DNA of 64,000 bases, taken from contig NC_135566.1 of the NCBI RefSeq assembly GCF_964340395.1, positions 16,850,001 to 16,914,000 on the forward strand. The letters are read 5' to 3'. Source of the DNA: Glandiceps talaboti. Its lineage: Eukaryota; Hemichordata; Enteropneusta; Spengelidae. Shown here piece by piece: positions 11,201 to 22,735 of the stretch. Made by a program: the position numbers and the translations under genes. The number at the start of each line of letters is the position of its first letter. The stretch's first letter is position 1. The notes under the pieces are model-generated. The model was given only the letters and a program-made list of their open reading frames with translations. It was not told the DNA's origin and searched no databases.

Positions 11201-14200
11201 AAATTTTTTAATTCCTTTATACTGTCACTGGACCTAGAACCTGAAGAAGATTACCCCATATTTTCAACTGCTTATTGAGTTGGCCTTTACCATTGGCAAT
11301 GAAAAATCTCCTTTGGACAAAGATGTAAAGTCTGGTATTTTCTCACTACAATGACTTATGATGTTACTTTTTAATACTGAATGATAAGGTAGTTCCTATT
11401 TTTTCAAAGTCATAATTGGCAAGCCGCAAGAGAGGTATAGCGGCATAAAAAGGGAAAGTGGCCTTCATATCCTTATAATACTAATTTCCAAATATGATAA
11501 TGAGGGCTTATATAACAGATCTCTAAGACAACAGTTGTGAAAATGAGGTGCTCACTGGAACTACTTTCTCGCAATCTTACATTCAATCCCTTTGTGACGA
11601 TTCCAACAAATATTTCATTAGTTTTCTATATCAAGTTATATATACACTTTGTATTTGTATTCTGAAGACTGCAATGATATTTGAAAGTCAAACGATGTCT
11701 CATATTTTACTTTAAAATAAATGTAAACCTAAATAATATTTCTAAGTGTAACTGAGCTTTTATTTCGTGACTGAATCATATCAGACACTTGGAACGGTTA
11801 TGTTTTGTCTGTCAAATTGTTTCTTATAAGAGTTTTTTTTAAAATCCTTACACCTATGTAAACATTTGTTGTCATTCTGTAACATGTAAAAAAACATATG
11901 TTAAAGTTTAGTAATGTTCCTGCGGAAAGACTCATCATGAATGTGAATTTTATAATCTGCTGTTACACTTGACATTCATAAATCACAAATGCATGCTGAA
12001 AGATTGTTCTTGATGCTTCAGAAATCAGCACTTTCTTTCATGGATCTACTTACTTCCAGACTCCTCTTTGCTCACCACTATTGTTGTTATGATGATTACC
12101 CAGTGGATAACTTCTATCAGTGTGCTTGGGAAAAGTGTGACTTTGGTTTCCCTTTCTTGGAGGATTTGGTGGGTAGTTACCTTGTTGGCCTGTGACTCCT
12201 AGTATAAAGGTCAAATCAACATAACATTACTTTTTCAGTAGTACATCAAGTCCAATTGAATGGATTAGGACTATGGGATTCATACAGGATGTGAATTGTA
12301 TAGAATTATGATCCATACAGGATTCCAATATCTATCAACAGGATTTCTTTGGTATAGGATCTTTCATTTGGTTAGCACACATATGTATAAAATATTATCA
12401 ATGTAATATAGTCAGGCCAAGTAAATAAAGTTATTTGGTTCCAGTTACCCGACCCCACCTAGTTTTTCACGCCGACCCTTAATTCTTTTTACGTATTAGA
12501 GAAAAATAATAATAAAATCGTGAAAATTGTTAGGTCTCGCAAGAAATAGTGGGTGCAGAAACTGACATCAACTTAAAAAGACAATATAAAACTATTCTTC
12601 CAATCTATCATGGCTGTACATCTGATGGGAAGAAATAAACAACACAGAGACCATTTGGAAAACAATGGAATACCTGAACTAGACATGTACACTCACACAT
12701 GAAAAAAAAACCCATAATAAAATCAAATAAAAAATCAACCTACACCACCTATTTTGAAATTGAATGTAATCTGAACCACACAATTTTTTTTATGCCTCAT
12801 CACAGATGCCTGTTCACAATTTTTCATACGAATATTACAAGAAGGTGAATTCAACTGTCCACTTTTCATGCAATGAGTTTAGATTTCAAATTTCAAGAAT
12901 TTGTCTTTTTTGTTGTTGTTACCATTTATTCATGAAACGTTTCTCTAAATATGTATGGATCACTAGCCCATTGTTCATTTATTATAAGCAAAAGAGAATT
13001 GAAAATGTGTCATTTTGATTTGGAATTTAACATGATATTTGTGGTTCTACCACCATTATTTTTGTGAATGAACATAGTGTAAATCAATCATAATGCACAC
13101 AGATTTATTCACCTTTAGAGATTGGTTTTTTAAACATCATTCACTTACCTTTCAAGTTAGTCGTCATTTGATGGTTATTGTTATGTGAAGGATGGGTCAT
13201 TATTTGAGGGGTGTGCCATCTGTTATTAGTACCAGATGGTTTGTTGGGGTGCTGCAGGCCAGTGATCCTGTTTGAACTAACATGAAGCGTGGACTGTTTG
13301 AAGGAGGTGGGTTTGGAGTTCTTGAAACAACTTAAAGTATTCCCTTGTGTTCTTGCTGGAATATGTGATATAGTACCTTCAATAGGGAAAAAAGCAGAAA
13401 ATATTATTAATTTGAAATGGTTCAGAAGTTCATTAATCTTGATCTTTGATACGTTAAATGTAAGCAAGTACTTTTTCGAAATATATATGTCCTAGTTGTA
13501 CTTTTGTAACAGAAACTGTCTTGATATCAGACATACAGAATTGATATCAGACATTGAAATATCACATTGTGATATGTAATCACAGATCTGAAAGTAGTAT
13601 AATTTTCTTAAATGAAAATTAATTCTTATCTCACCTTTTCTCTCTCTCCATTCTCTGAAAGATCAACTTTTTAATGTGTAAATCATATAAGGCCTAATAA
13701 AAAATGGTTCCGATTACGCTCAGTTTTAGAATAGGTGGGGTAGGTAGATTTTTTTATTTTATTTTATTGTATATATATTTTGTTGCATGTGTGAGTGTCT
13801 AGTTCAGGTTTTCCATTTTGGTCTCTGTGTTATTTATTTCTTCCTATTAGATGTACAGCCACTACAGATTGGAAGAACAGTTTTATGTTGTCTTTTAAGT
13901 TGATGTCAGTTTCTGCATCCACTATTTCTCGTGAGACTTCACAATTTTTGCAATTTTATTATTTGTTCTCAAATACATAAAAAAAAGTTTAGGGTCAGCA
14001 GTGAAAAACTAGGTGGGGTCGGGTAACCGGAACCAAACAATTATTTTTTCTAGGCCTAAGCTGTATTCAGCTACGTCACTATTTTAGATTAAAGAACAAT
14101 GATTTATGGTACCTTTGTTATTCTGTTGGTCTTTGTTGTTTTGCATAAGTATTTGAGGGTTATGCCAATTGTTAATATTGCCACTTCTATTGCTAGATGG

Positions 14201-15814
14201 ATTGTTTGGTTGCTGCATTCCAGTGGTACAACTTGAACTTTCTGGAAAGCTAGATTGTTTGAAGGCATCCATATTGGTGCTCTTGAAACTGTTGAAGCTA
14301 TTTCCTTGGTTTCTTGATGGTATACTTGGTGCAGCAGTACCTTGGATCGAATTAATAATTGATATAGAAAGAGTGTACTTTGTAGTTCATAGTAATTACT
14401 CCATGTAGATTTACACAAAAAGACACTTGTTAGTACATGAATATTAATATTATAAACCGTTTTGTGTCTTTCTCCCCAAGATGCACATACCATATATTCT
14501 AAGCTGATAAAACCTATCTACCCACAAAAGATTGCAATGTTCCAGGTCTTGTTACAACAAATGTACACTTTTCATACTGAATGGTCTGAAGATAGGGCAA
14601 CACCCACAAGCTTGCATTATTTCTTTGTTTGTCATACTGTGAATAGAAATCAATAAATTTGTGCAATTTTTTAACTACCTCTGCTATTTTTCATACGCGA
14701 GTTATCTGCATGAATTCACCTTGGATTTACTTAACACTTGATCATAGATTCATACTGACAAGATTCAAACACATATTTATAGCCAGAGTTATAAAACTAT
14801 CAATGAAAGCAACATTTGCAGATGATTCTTAATTGTGCAATAAAATTATCAATGGGTTTGTATTTGGGACATTGAAATAAAGTAAAATTTCTATATTTGG
14901 CAATTTTTGATATTTATACATACCAGGTTGCCTACAGCTGGTCTGTTCGTCCGAATTTGGGTCAGCATATACTGCTAGTCTTGGACGTTTCCTTTTACTA
15001 AATATTGGTATGATACCATTCTTACCTGCATATTTTTTATTCGAGAATGAATATAATGAAAGTAAAAGACAAACTCAAAGTATCAGCAAAACAAGATAGC
15101 TTGCAATATATAAGTTTTTAAACATTCAAAAACATATATTATTAGACTCGGCCAAATAAGAACTGTGACTTTGACAAGAACTAGGTTCTAATTCATTTTT
15201 AGACACTTGAATGGCACTATGTTTGAACTGTTGTGAACAATTTTATCACCAAATACTCTCGTACTGTCGTCGCCGGTAAGTTCATTCTGCCAAGAATTTC
15301 TCAACACGAGGGCTCAGAGACGAGTGCATTTTCTTTACAGTTACCAGCTTGAGACAACGAAGCATATGGGGCGTGGTGTGTCTCACGAAATGGAGGATTT
15401 TAACACGTGATTTTCATTTGCTATAGCGAATGTTCAGACAATAACAATGAGGACACGGGTTTAGAATGAACAACGTTAGTTTAACCAATTTACCCCTATA
15501 TGAAGCATTTTTAAAAAGAATATGTTCTGTTTGCCAGGGTTACCGGGTCCCTTTACCTGAGTAAATGGGTCTTTGTTCAAATATAAATGTATGAAATGTA
15601 AAATCGTTGACACCGCGTACTGCGTACCATGTTGTTGCAACTTACATAACAATAATTTGTATTACTATTAATTCAATAATTGTAAACAAATCGTTGAACT
15701 CACCAGGCCCGTTCACGCCAGGTCTGTTCATAATTCTTGTCGTTACCTCTGTACCCGTCTCATTAACTGTATCATTTAGTAAACTCAAGGCGTGCTCTGC
15801 AAATTGACGAGAAC
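8290..15814 (-). CDS. SPATA22: SPATA22 meiotic recombination factor, first exon unresolved
   Basis: Nine minus-strand exons keep one frame: 15704-15814, 14924-15025, 14113-14340, 13149-13376, 12054-12198, 10806-11034, 9813-9978, 9315-9415 and 8290-8481. They give 1502 nt, and with one base from a missing upstream exon 500 residues; vertebrate SPATA22 is about 360. The N-terminal IPIFSKRKRPRLAVY resembles the vertebrate PVPLFNQKKR motif. The middle is Asn/Gln/Ser-rich and disordered. The conserved C-terminal domain shows LRILTSTIEGMKHW, VDSAVLARPDG, FSLRDERHSIKCTFFEI, then PRVTRGQFFRCVGN and FRCVSVRPA, ending LREP. By family knowledge SPATA22 forms an OB-fold heterodimer with MEIOB and works with RPA on single-stranded DNA during meiotic recombination. 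Exons 14113-14340 and 13149-13376 are paralogous duplicates. A start exon in phase 1 should lie upstream of 15814; minus-strand ATG candidates at about 15880-15980 do not join cleanly. Confidence 0.88.
9493..9548. repeat. GTC/GCC trinucleotide tract
   Basis: Alternating GTC and GCC triplets in a SPATA22 intron between the exons at 9415 and 9813. A short plus-strand frame encoding Val/Ala runs is repeat-derived. Confidence 0.85.
12414..12783. mobile_element. MITE family D, copy 1 (inverted relative to copy 2)
   Basis: About 370 bp starting AGGCCaAGTAAATAA with GGTTCCAGTTACCCGACCCC near one end and CACCACCTATTTTGAAA near the other. The same sequence in reverse complement is at 13690-14059. It lies in the SPATA22 intron 3' of the exon 13149-13376. 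Confidence 0.8.
13149..14340 (-). repeat. SPATA22: Duplicated SPATA22 exon pair (228 bp each)
   Basis: Exons 14113-14340 and 13149-13376 are both exactly 228 nt and both start and end in phase 1. They encode alignable segments: GTAAPSIPSRNQGNSFNSFK against GTISHIPARTQGNTLSCFK, then QQPNNPSS...NNWHNPQI against QHPNKPSG...NRWHTPQI. Being 76 codons in symmetric phase, either can be skipped or kept without frame change. Confidence 0.9.
13690..14059. mobile_element. MITE family D, copy 2
   Basis: Reverse-complement partner of 12414-12783, bounded by AGGCCTAA at the left and TAGGCCTAAG at the right. It contains AACTAGGTGGGGTCGGGTAA near the right end. It lies between the two duplicated SPATA22 exons, so the two copies bracket exon 13149-13376 in opposite orientations. 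Confidence 0.8.
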
Positions 15815-16100
15815 CTGTTTCGAAAACGAAAATGTGCTGATTTTACAATTTAAATGTCACCCTAGTCCCTGTGTGTCGTCTGCCGCCAACATGGACGTCG
15901 AGAATGTAAGACGGCATCTGATTGGTTCAAAGTAAACAAGCAAACCCGGATGTAGTTGACTCTCTCGGAATCATGGTGATGTCATTGCGGACTGTTTGCA
16001 ACCTAGGCAACAACATGATCCAAACGGCGACTTTCCTTGAAACCAAAGTAGCTGGAATTGTGCAAGAATTTTCTCATAGTTCTGATCTGTACTCTTGACC
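15815..16100. promoter_or_regulatory. Probable SPATA22 promoter and 5' end region
   Basis: A somewhat more GC-rich patch directly upstream of the first SPATA22 exon found. It contains ATTGG at about 15920 (CCAAT on the gene's strand) and the motif GCCGCCAACATGG at about 15881. This is inference from position and composition only; no TATA element or defined start is visible. Confidence 0.35.
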
Positions 16101-16125
16101 TTTGCTTGATATTCAACTAAATTTA

Positions 16126-16237
16126 TGTGGTGAATACGGCTCGATTTCTTTATTTACCTCAATTTCCTTCGTTTTTTTTCGTTTTGTTCGTTCCGGGGGT
16201 GATCGCCGTGGGAAGAAATCGAGCCATATTCACCACA
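16126..16237. repeat. Hairpin with 24-bp arms
   Basis: TGTGGTGAATACGGCTCGAT... at 16126-16149 pairs with 16214-16237 with a single G/T-type mismatch across 24 bp. The loop is about 64 nt and T-rich. Could be a MITE relic. Confidence 0.7.
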
Positions 16238-17684
16238 TCAGATTTTAATCAGATTGGGTCACGCCTAGGCCTGTTCTACAATAGCTCTGTGCCTGGAGAA
16301 GTTTTTTGCTGCGTACATTAATATCAATGTCATGATAGTGGTGATGCCAACAAACGTGGAACGTTTGGTAAAAACCGCAAGTCGCAGATAGAGTAGGAAC
16401 AAGGGAACTCTTCCTAGTCTTAGACTAATCGTCATTTGGGATCAGTGAGAAAGAGTTATCTTTTGGTATCTTGTAAGGCCTTAGCTACAAAAATGACATC
16501 TTTGTAGAATCATGGTTCAATAATATTATTCTCCGTGACAAATTGCATCCACCCCTTCTGAAACTCCAAACAGTGCATGAGTCATAACCCTTTTGCTTTT
16601 TGCTTTGTATAGTAACATCAATATGTAATAAAGAGGGGCGCCCTCTCTGGTGAAGTATTAAAAACAAGCGCAGCAAAATGCAATATAGCTATACTTGAAT
16701 TGTCATTTTGTTACAATGTCCAAATGCAAGTGCCACAAGCTTAAACCCTCTTTCAGAGTGACCAATTACGTCCACCTACAATTTAATTTCAACAGAAGCT
16801 TTATGACATGGTTAATTCCCGCCAAAATATAAATGAGAAAAATTATCACTTCCTCCACTGGCTCAATTCAATTGTTAATACTTTCCCATGGTCTATGGCA
16901 TTGATTACTACAAAAATATATATAGTGCTACGTCAGTCAATGAAAGACTGTCAAAATCTTAATTACACAATTCTCATTGGTTGATAATTGTCCCAAGATG
17001 TGATTACGTCATTATATTTTGTGTAGATTTTCGATTTGTTGTCAGGTTATTCTTTCTCAGCAATTCGCCATCAGTAATCTTTGTTTTCAAAATCACCACG
17101 TTATTAGTGTCTAAGAATGACATTTTTCACATAGATTTCATACTCGTTACTCGTATTTGCTAGGTGCATTCAAGAGTAAAAATGTTTTGCCAACTGCAGG
17201 CATTATTAGAATGTTGCACATGAAAAAAAACCCCAAAACATATGGCAGACACTCAATTGGAAAGTAGGCACATTTTGTGCAGTTTCAGTATTTATTGATA
17301 ACACAAGACGATTTGCACAACTGAAATATACCATTGCAATATCATGTTCACTACACGTACATATGAATTCGGCTTGGCTAAATGAAGTGACAATTGATCA
17401 TTCAAGAATAAAATGTCTTGGAATATTAGTCCAAGTGCGTCATCCCCAAAGATAAATAACGATCTAGCTAGCAGCTGACTGATCAGGTCAGGTGATGAGT
17501 ACATTCTATGCTTTGTAATTGTGGATTTTCATCATTGGGTGTGCATCTACCATCTATACTCACTTCTTTTGTATGCAATGTAACAAATAGGCTTTGATTT
17601 CTACTTGTATACTACACACTCTATGACACATATAAATGCGCATGCTCCGCATGAGCGATAATTAAAATTGGTAATTAATGGTTG

Positions 17685-18170
17685 TCAAGAGAGATATTGT
17701 TTGAGCAGTTTGGAGTATTTAGTCATAGATGTTTTTAACAGAATGTGAACATATTCGAGTACTTACATCGTTGAGTTATCATTTATAATAGAAAAGGTGA
17801 AATTTGCCATGAAAACCAACATATATTGCAAATAAAAACAGATGATGGATATTTGGATCTGGATATGAATGTGAATCCCTAAAAAATATTCAGTCTTTAC
17901 GTGACCTGGCCTGGCCTGTACTGTGTTTTGTACCGACCGTTTCAAGAGAGATATCATTCGAGCGGTTCGGAGTATATATAGATGTTTTTAACAGAATGTG
18001 AACATATTCGAGAACTAACATTGTTGAATAAGCATTGAAACGGAAGATGTGCCATGGATCCGAATGTGAATGTGAATGTGAATGTGAATGTGAATTTAAA
18101 AAAAAAACATTCAGTCGATACCTGGCCTGTACCTGACCTTGCCTGTACCTGTGTTTCCGGTAAATTTGCA
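17685..18170. repeat. Diverged tandem duplication, about 254-bp period
   Basis: AGATGTTTTTAACAGAATGT...ACATATTCGAG occurs at about 17727 and again at about 17981, with flanking GAGAGATAT... and the terminal CCTGGCCTGTAC motif also repeated. The second copy has gained a (GAATGT)n expansion. Confidence 0.75.
18061..18095. repeat. (GAATGT)n hexanucleotide repeat
   Basis: About five to six tandem GAATGT units within the second copy of the 254-bp duplication. Confidence 0.9.
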
Positions 18171-19843
18171 ATGACCTCAGGCCACTATAAAAAATAGCGG
18201 TCTGAGCCATGACTCATTAAAGGGATACAGTCTGTAACTTCTGACATAGTCTTTACTGAGTACTTTTGTTTCATATTTAAATATACCTATGGTATTCCAG
18301 CTACTAAAACACATTAAATCATGTATAACGTCTGGTAGATATATTCCTGCGTATAATGACATAAATATGACGTCATGACATAATACTTGGGTATTAAAGG
18401 GGTACTGTGTCGGTGTGTCGATGCATGCCTTATATGACATTACCACTGTCTACTTGTTAGAACAGTTGATTTCAGGATTTCCTTGGCATTTTTCATACGT
18501 ATAATAAATTACGTCATCGATTTTTTTAGTTATATCTTAATATCAGGTTTCAGTTCAGTCAATTGCAAGTGATGGTTAAGTATGCTTCGGTAAGTAAAAT
18601 ACTGTGAATACCTGTAGCAAAAATGGGGCCCCGTCACAGATTTTGCCATTTTAAATCAATAAACCTGAAATATGCCCAAACCATGGCACATTTCACAGTT
18701 TATCAGGTAACGTGATGAAAGAATTGAAAGTCTATATAAGGTTATCAAACTACCTGCCAGTGAAATACCACATATTAAAGTAGTATACCACCAACATACC
18801 TATATTTATGAGGGGGAGGGGCTGCCTGTAATACCATGGAATATTTTGAAATGTTGGTATATAATATATATACACGCCGTATACTACTCACAAACACTCA
18901 CACATCGAATACGGTTTTTTTTCAGCTTCGACAGTCGTAAATATAAGAAGGTGTAACCCTGACCCTAAGTGCACAGTTCGCATTGTCATCGCCGGACTTT
19001 GTTTAATCGGTAAAGTATTATATTCAAAGCGCTTCATCGGAAGGTTCTAGTAACACACAGAGAGCATATGTGAATAGCGTCTGTTTATAAAACAAGAGCG
19101 TTTCCTATGTCAAGCCAGAGCCACTAGCCGTTGCTTGCAAATGTAGTTCTCCGTGGATATATAATTGAAAACTAAACAATCTTTTGTCATAAGGAAGAAA
19201 CGGTAAGTACTCGGACAACACATCTGGGACTCGTCTTTCAACGAGAAACATTACTGTAGATTCATAATTCGAATACGTGATCACATCATGTATGTATAGT
19301 ATCGTACTTTAACAGATGACCAGATATCACTAAAACGACATGGCATGAAGTGCTTGAACATGCCTCCAACCACGGTAACTTCAAGTGGAGATTGGTTATT
19401 GTGAATGACTGATCAGCAGGTGTGTAAGACGTCAAACTCAAAAAACGACAACATGAAAACAAGACATATATATTGGATACTGTGTCTGCCTTTCGACACG
19501 TATGAGCAGATATATGTTTTTTTAGTAGACTAATTATGCTACGAATTCATTAATTTGTTGATCAAATACTACATAACCCTAAATAGTCAAACGTCGCTCC
19601 GATAAATGTGTTTGTGCATGGACGGCAGTTTTGTGGTTGTTGCCTTTCATGGTTTTAACGCTCATCAATCATCACCGTTGTTACAAAGGTCACTCATCGG
19701 TCGTCGACATCGTGGGTTCCATTCTTGCCTTATAACATGTTAGAACAGAGTTAACTATAATCGTTCAGCTTGACTGAACAGTGATACATGTACTGAACAC
19801 CGAGTACAAAGTCTCTCCAGGAGACTTTGCACAATGGTGATGT

Positions 19844-19900
19844 TGAGTGAGTGAGTGAGTGGGTGAGTGAGTGAGTGAGTGAGTGAGTGAGTGAGTGAGT
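19844..19900. repeat. (GAGT)n microsatellite
   Basis: GAGT units with one GGGT interruption, followed by a G-run. A minus-strand frame encoding THSL repeats is an artefact. Confidence 0.95.
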
Positions 19901-20237
19901 GTGTGGGGGGGGGGGAGAGGGGAGGGGGGGGTGATATTTTACCTGGGGTGATATATCGTCTAGTGTGCTGCAAAAATTGGCTGCAAGAAAAATAGAACCC
20001 GTTCCCATCCAGAGAGTGTGCAGTGATATTGGATGATGTCAAAAATGAGGAGTAGGGAAGGGTGGGGGTTTGTCAAATATATGTTAAGGTGTTTCATATA
20101 TTGAGAACAAATGGCAAAATATGTACAATCCACCTAAACCTGAATTATCAGTAAAATGACAACGGAATTGTTATGGTATATCTTAGACCCTGGGAAAATG
20201 GGGTTTTATGTTCATGTTTATATTTTTGTATTCGTGT

Positions 20238-20239
<2 letters not shown>

Positions 20240-20296
<57 letters not shown>
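20240..20296. repeat. (CA)n dinucleotide repeat
   Basis: Uninterrupted CA tract of about 28 units. Confidence 0.97.
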
Positions 20297-20300
<4 letters not shown>

Positions 20301-21883
20301 ACCTACCAATCAACACCACCACCATTGTATAAAGTCCCCTGATTCACACAAGTATTGCAAGGAAAGACAATATAAAGGTCAATTGCATCATCACATTTAG
20401 TATATTAGTATCGCTTAGTAAGAATTATTTCTCAAATTAACATGTTTATCATATATTTCACATACATGTACAATTGACAATTTTTACTGAATTCATTACA
20501 CATAGTTGGTTTTAAAAAATACAATTGTTAGAGTATGTATAAAGTCCAAAGTCATTATAATGTTTTATAAACAATATGCTTTCCCTGGAAACGTTCACTC
20601 CTTGAGCAAGCCAACGTCCCTCTTTTAAGTTCTCTATGGACAGCACTTGGTTAATATCCGTAAATGTTCACCCATCACTTTTACTTTCAAATACTTGAAA
20701 GCATTTAAAGTGTGAACTTGTCGCGATGTTAAATATTTAAAACGGAATCTCAGTCCAGAGGGAGTACAAAATCACACAATACACATACCTACACAAAATT
20801 ACATTGAACGATAAAATATACAAAGAATAGCTAAGAAAAGATTATTATAGCTAAAATGATGTTGGCTTGGTGTTTCCCTCATAGGACATTGTGTTTTTGA
20901 CACAAAGATAGACATATTTTGACTCTAGTCTAGACTAACAATAACAAAGACACAACAAACACAGCAGGATCCTTTGTCCAATCACATTGAACGCTGATAA
21001 GCATTGCCATTCTTTCACAGTGCAGTAAGAACAGGCTTCTAATGAAAACATTACACATGGACTTGATGATTTGAATGGCTGCAGTTGATTATTTTATAAC
21101 CGATAATCAACATTTAAACTTGATTACTTCTACATCCCCACTGTGCACAGCAGAAGTTGTCTGAGAGTGTGTAATAAATGTCATGTTACATGAGTGAAAC
21201 ACTAAGCCTACATCATTTTAGCTGTAAGAAGTATATGCAAAATATTAAGCCAATGTACCTGAAAACCCTAAAATAGAATAAATGTAAACGCTCCCTTATA
21301 TTAAAGTAAAATGGTTTACAACATAAACGCGGTTGGTATGTCGTTTCATTCGTGGACAAGTGCAGTTTTTGTTGTTGTTCTTACACAAAGATATCAGACA
21401 TATTTCAACTCCAAATTACATTGTAACAATAACAGAGGAACCGGTAACCGTACATTCGAACTTAGTGATTTTAATAGCTTGTGTTGTTTACTTCCCTACA
21501 TGACTATTTACTACTCTCTGCTTGTACATCCCAACTGCGCATGGTATGTCTATAATGGTGTATTTTGGATTGTTAAATTGTTTTTGAGTGTGTGAAACAT
21601 GTCACTTCCCATCATAACGAGATGGCATCAATAACCCAAACACCTAATTAATAAAACAGCCAGATAAATTGTTTCTCACACAGAAACTTCATTTGATAAT
21701 TAGGGAGCCTTCAGTATTTACAAGGGGGGAGGGCCGGAGGAAATCACACATGGTCTGTTAAGTAAAACATGCCTCTCCCCCATTCTCCATTTGTAAAAAG
21801 TGACCCTCCCCTTTGTCCCATTTTGTAAAACATGACCCTCCCCATGACAATTGCATATACTGAACGTTAATCAATATTCCCAT

Positions 21884-21955
21884 AATCATTTAATTTGTAT
21901 GTATACATATAATATAATATAATAAGATATATGTATACATACAAATTAAATGATT
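21884..21955. repeat. Perfect 27-bp inverted repeat
   Basis: Arms 21884-21910 and 21929-21955 are exact reverse complements with an 18-nt AT spacer, nested within the TTA-flanked foldback element. Confidence 0.9.
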
Positions 21956-22127
21956 TTGACTCTGTATTAGAAAGCAATATTTCTACATATAAAGTGACAA
22001 ACAGTAAAAGACTGGCTAGTTACCTTTCTCTTATAATCATACACAATCTAGTAGTATCTAAAACGCGCTTTCCATGTTGTACATACTCTGCCTGATCTGG
22101 TCACTTGTAAAATTTTCCTGATATCAT

Positions 22128-22129
22128 TG

Positions 22130-22192
<63 letters not shown>

Positions 22193-22303
22193 CGTTCACC
22201 TTCAGTACGTATTCCCATTATCAGTGTCACTCTAATCTGACTCACTGGTACTACTTGAGCCATACATGTATCACTGTCCGTGTTCTCTATGACATTCAAA
22301 ACT

Positions 22304-22348
<45 letters not shown>

Positions 22349-22372
22349 CCACCACCACCACCACCACCACCA
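22128..22372. repeat. Two (CAT)n tracts
   Basis: CAT triplets at about 22128-22191 and 22303-22372, the second ending in ACC triplets. The minus-strand frame with long Asp and Gly runs across 22048-22395 is produced by these tracts. Confidence 0.95.
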
Positions 22373-22735
22373 TCATCATATTTTAACAACAACATTCACG
22401 TACTGTGTGAGTGATAAGGTGAGATGGGTACACTCAACAAAATGCATCGTTTTATTAAACAATTTTCTTACAATATATGTATTTTAATTTTTGTATTGTT
22501 GCATGTAAAGTACTCGTAAAAATAAATGTTCAGTGCTCATCTCACTTTTACATCTCAAAACACACAAAACAAATTGACAATAATTGAATCTTCAATTTGG
22601 TCACTAAACTACGGATTGTAAAATGTTACCTTCCCCCAAACATTGTGATGCAAAATATGCCCCTCCCCCAAGAACTGGTTTGTAAAATGTGACCCCCCAT
22701 TCCTCCGCCTCCTGTAAATACTGAAGGCTCCCTTA

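Larger units (their letters stand above)
16238..21702. other. Gene-poor intergenic stretch
   Basis: No coding exon with conserved content was recognised. It holds the tandem duplication at 17685-18170, simple repeats at 18061, 19844 and 20240, and two diverged copies of a roughly 300-bp sequence (about 20850-21190 and 21325-21610, sharing the ACACAAAGATA...GACATATTT and GAGTGTGT segments). A donor-like CGGTAAGT at 19202 could belong to an untranslated exon, but nothing confirms it. Confidence 0.45.
21703..22732. mobile_element. TTA-flanked foldback transposon (PIF/Harbinger-type MITE candidate)
   Basis: The left end GGGAGCCTTCAGTATTTACA at 21703 is matched by its complement ending at 22732. 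Inner parts (GTAAAA...GACCCTCCCC motifs at 21730-21845 and 22620-22700) are also inverted. The element is directly flanked by TTA at 21700-21702 and 22733-22735, the 3-bp target duplication typical of PIF/Harbinger elements. It is 1030 bp and non-coding; inside are a perfect 27-bp palindrome arm pair and two CAT-triplet tracts. Confidence 0.8.

Noticed and set aside
15880-15892. Minus-strand ATG (MLAADDTQGL) as SPATA22 first exon
   Set aside because: Its only nearby donor leaves phase 2, but the next exon needs phase 1; joining them gives an early stop.
19202-19208. CGGTAAGT as donor of an untranslated first exon for the zinc-finger gene
   Set aside because: A good donor consensus but no matching acceptor, promoter or transcript evidence; too weak to annotate.
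22048-22395. Poly-Asp/poly-Gly frame on the minus strand
   Set aside because: Translation of CAT/ACC triplet tracts inside a foldback transposon.
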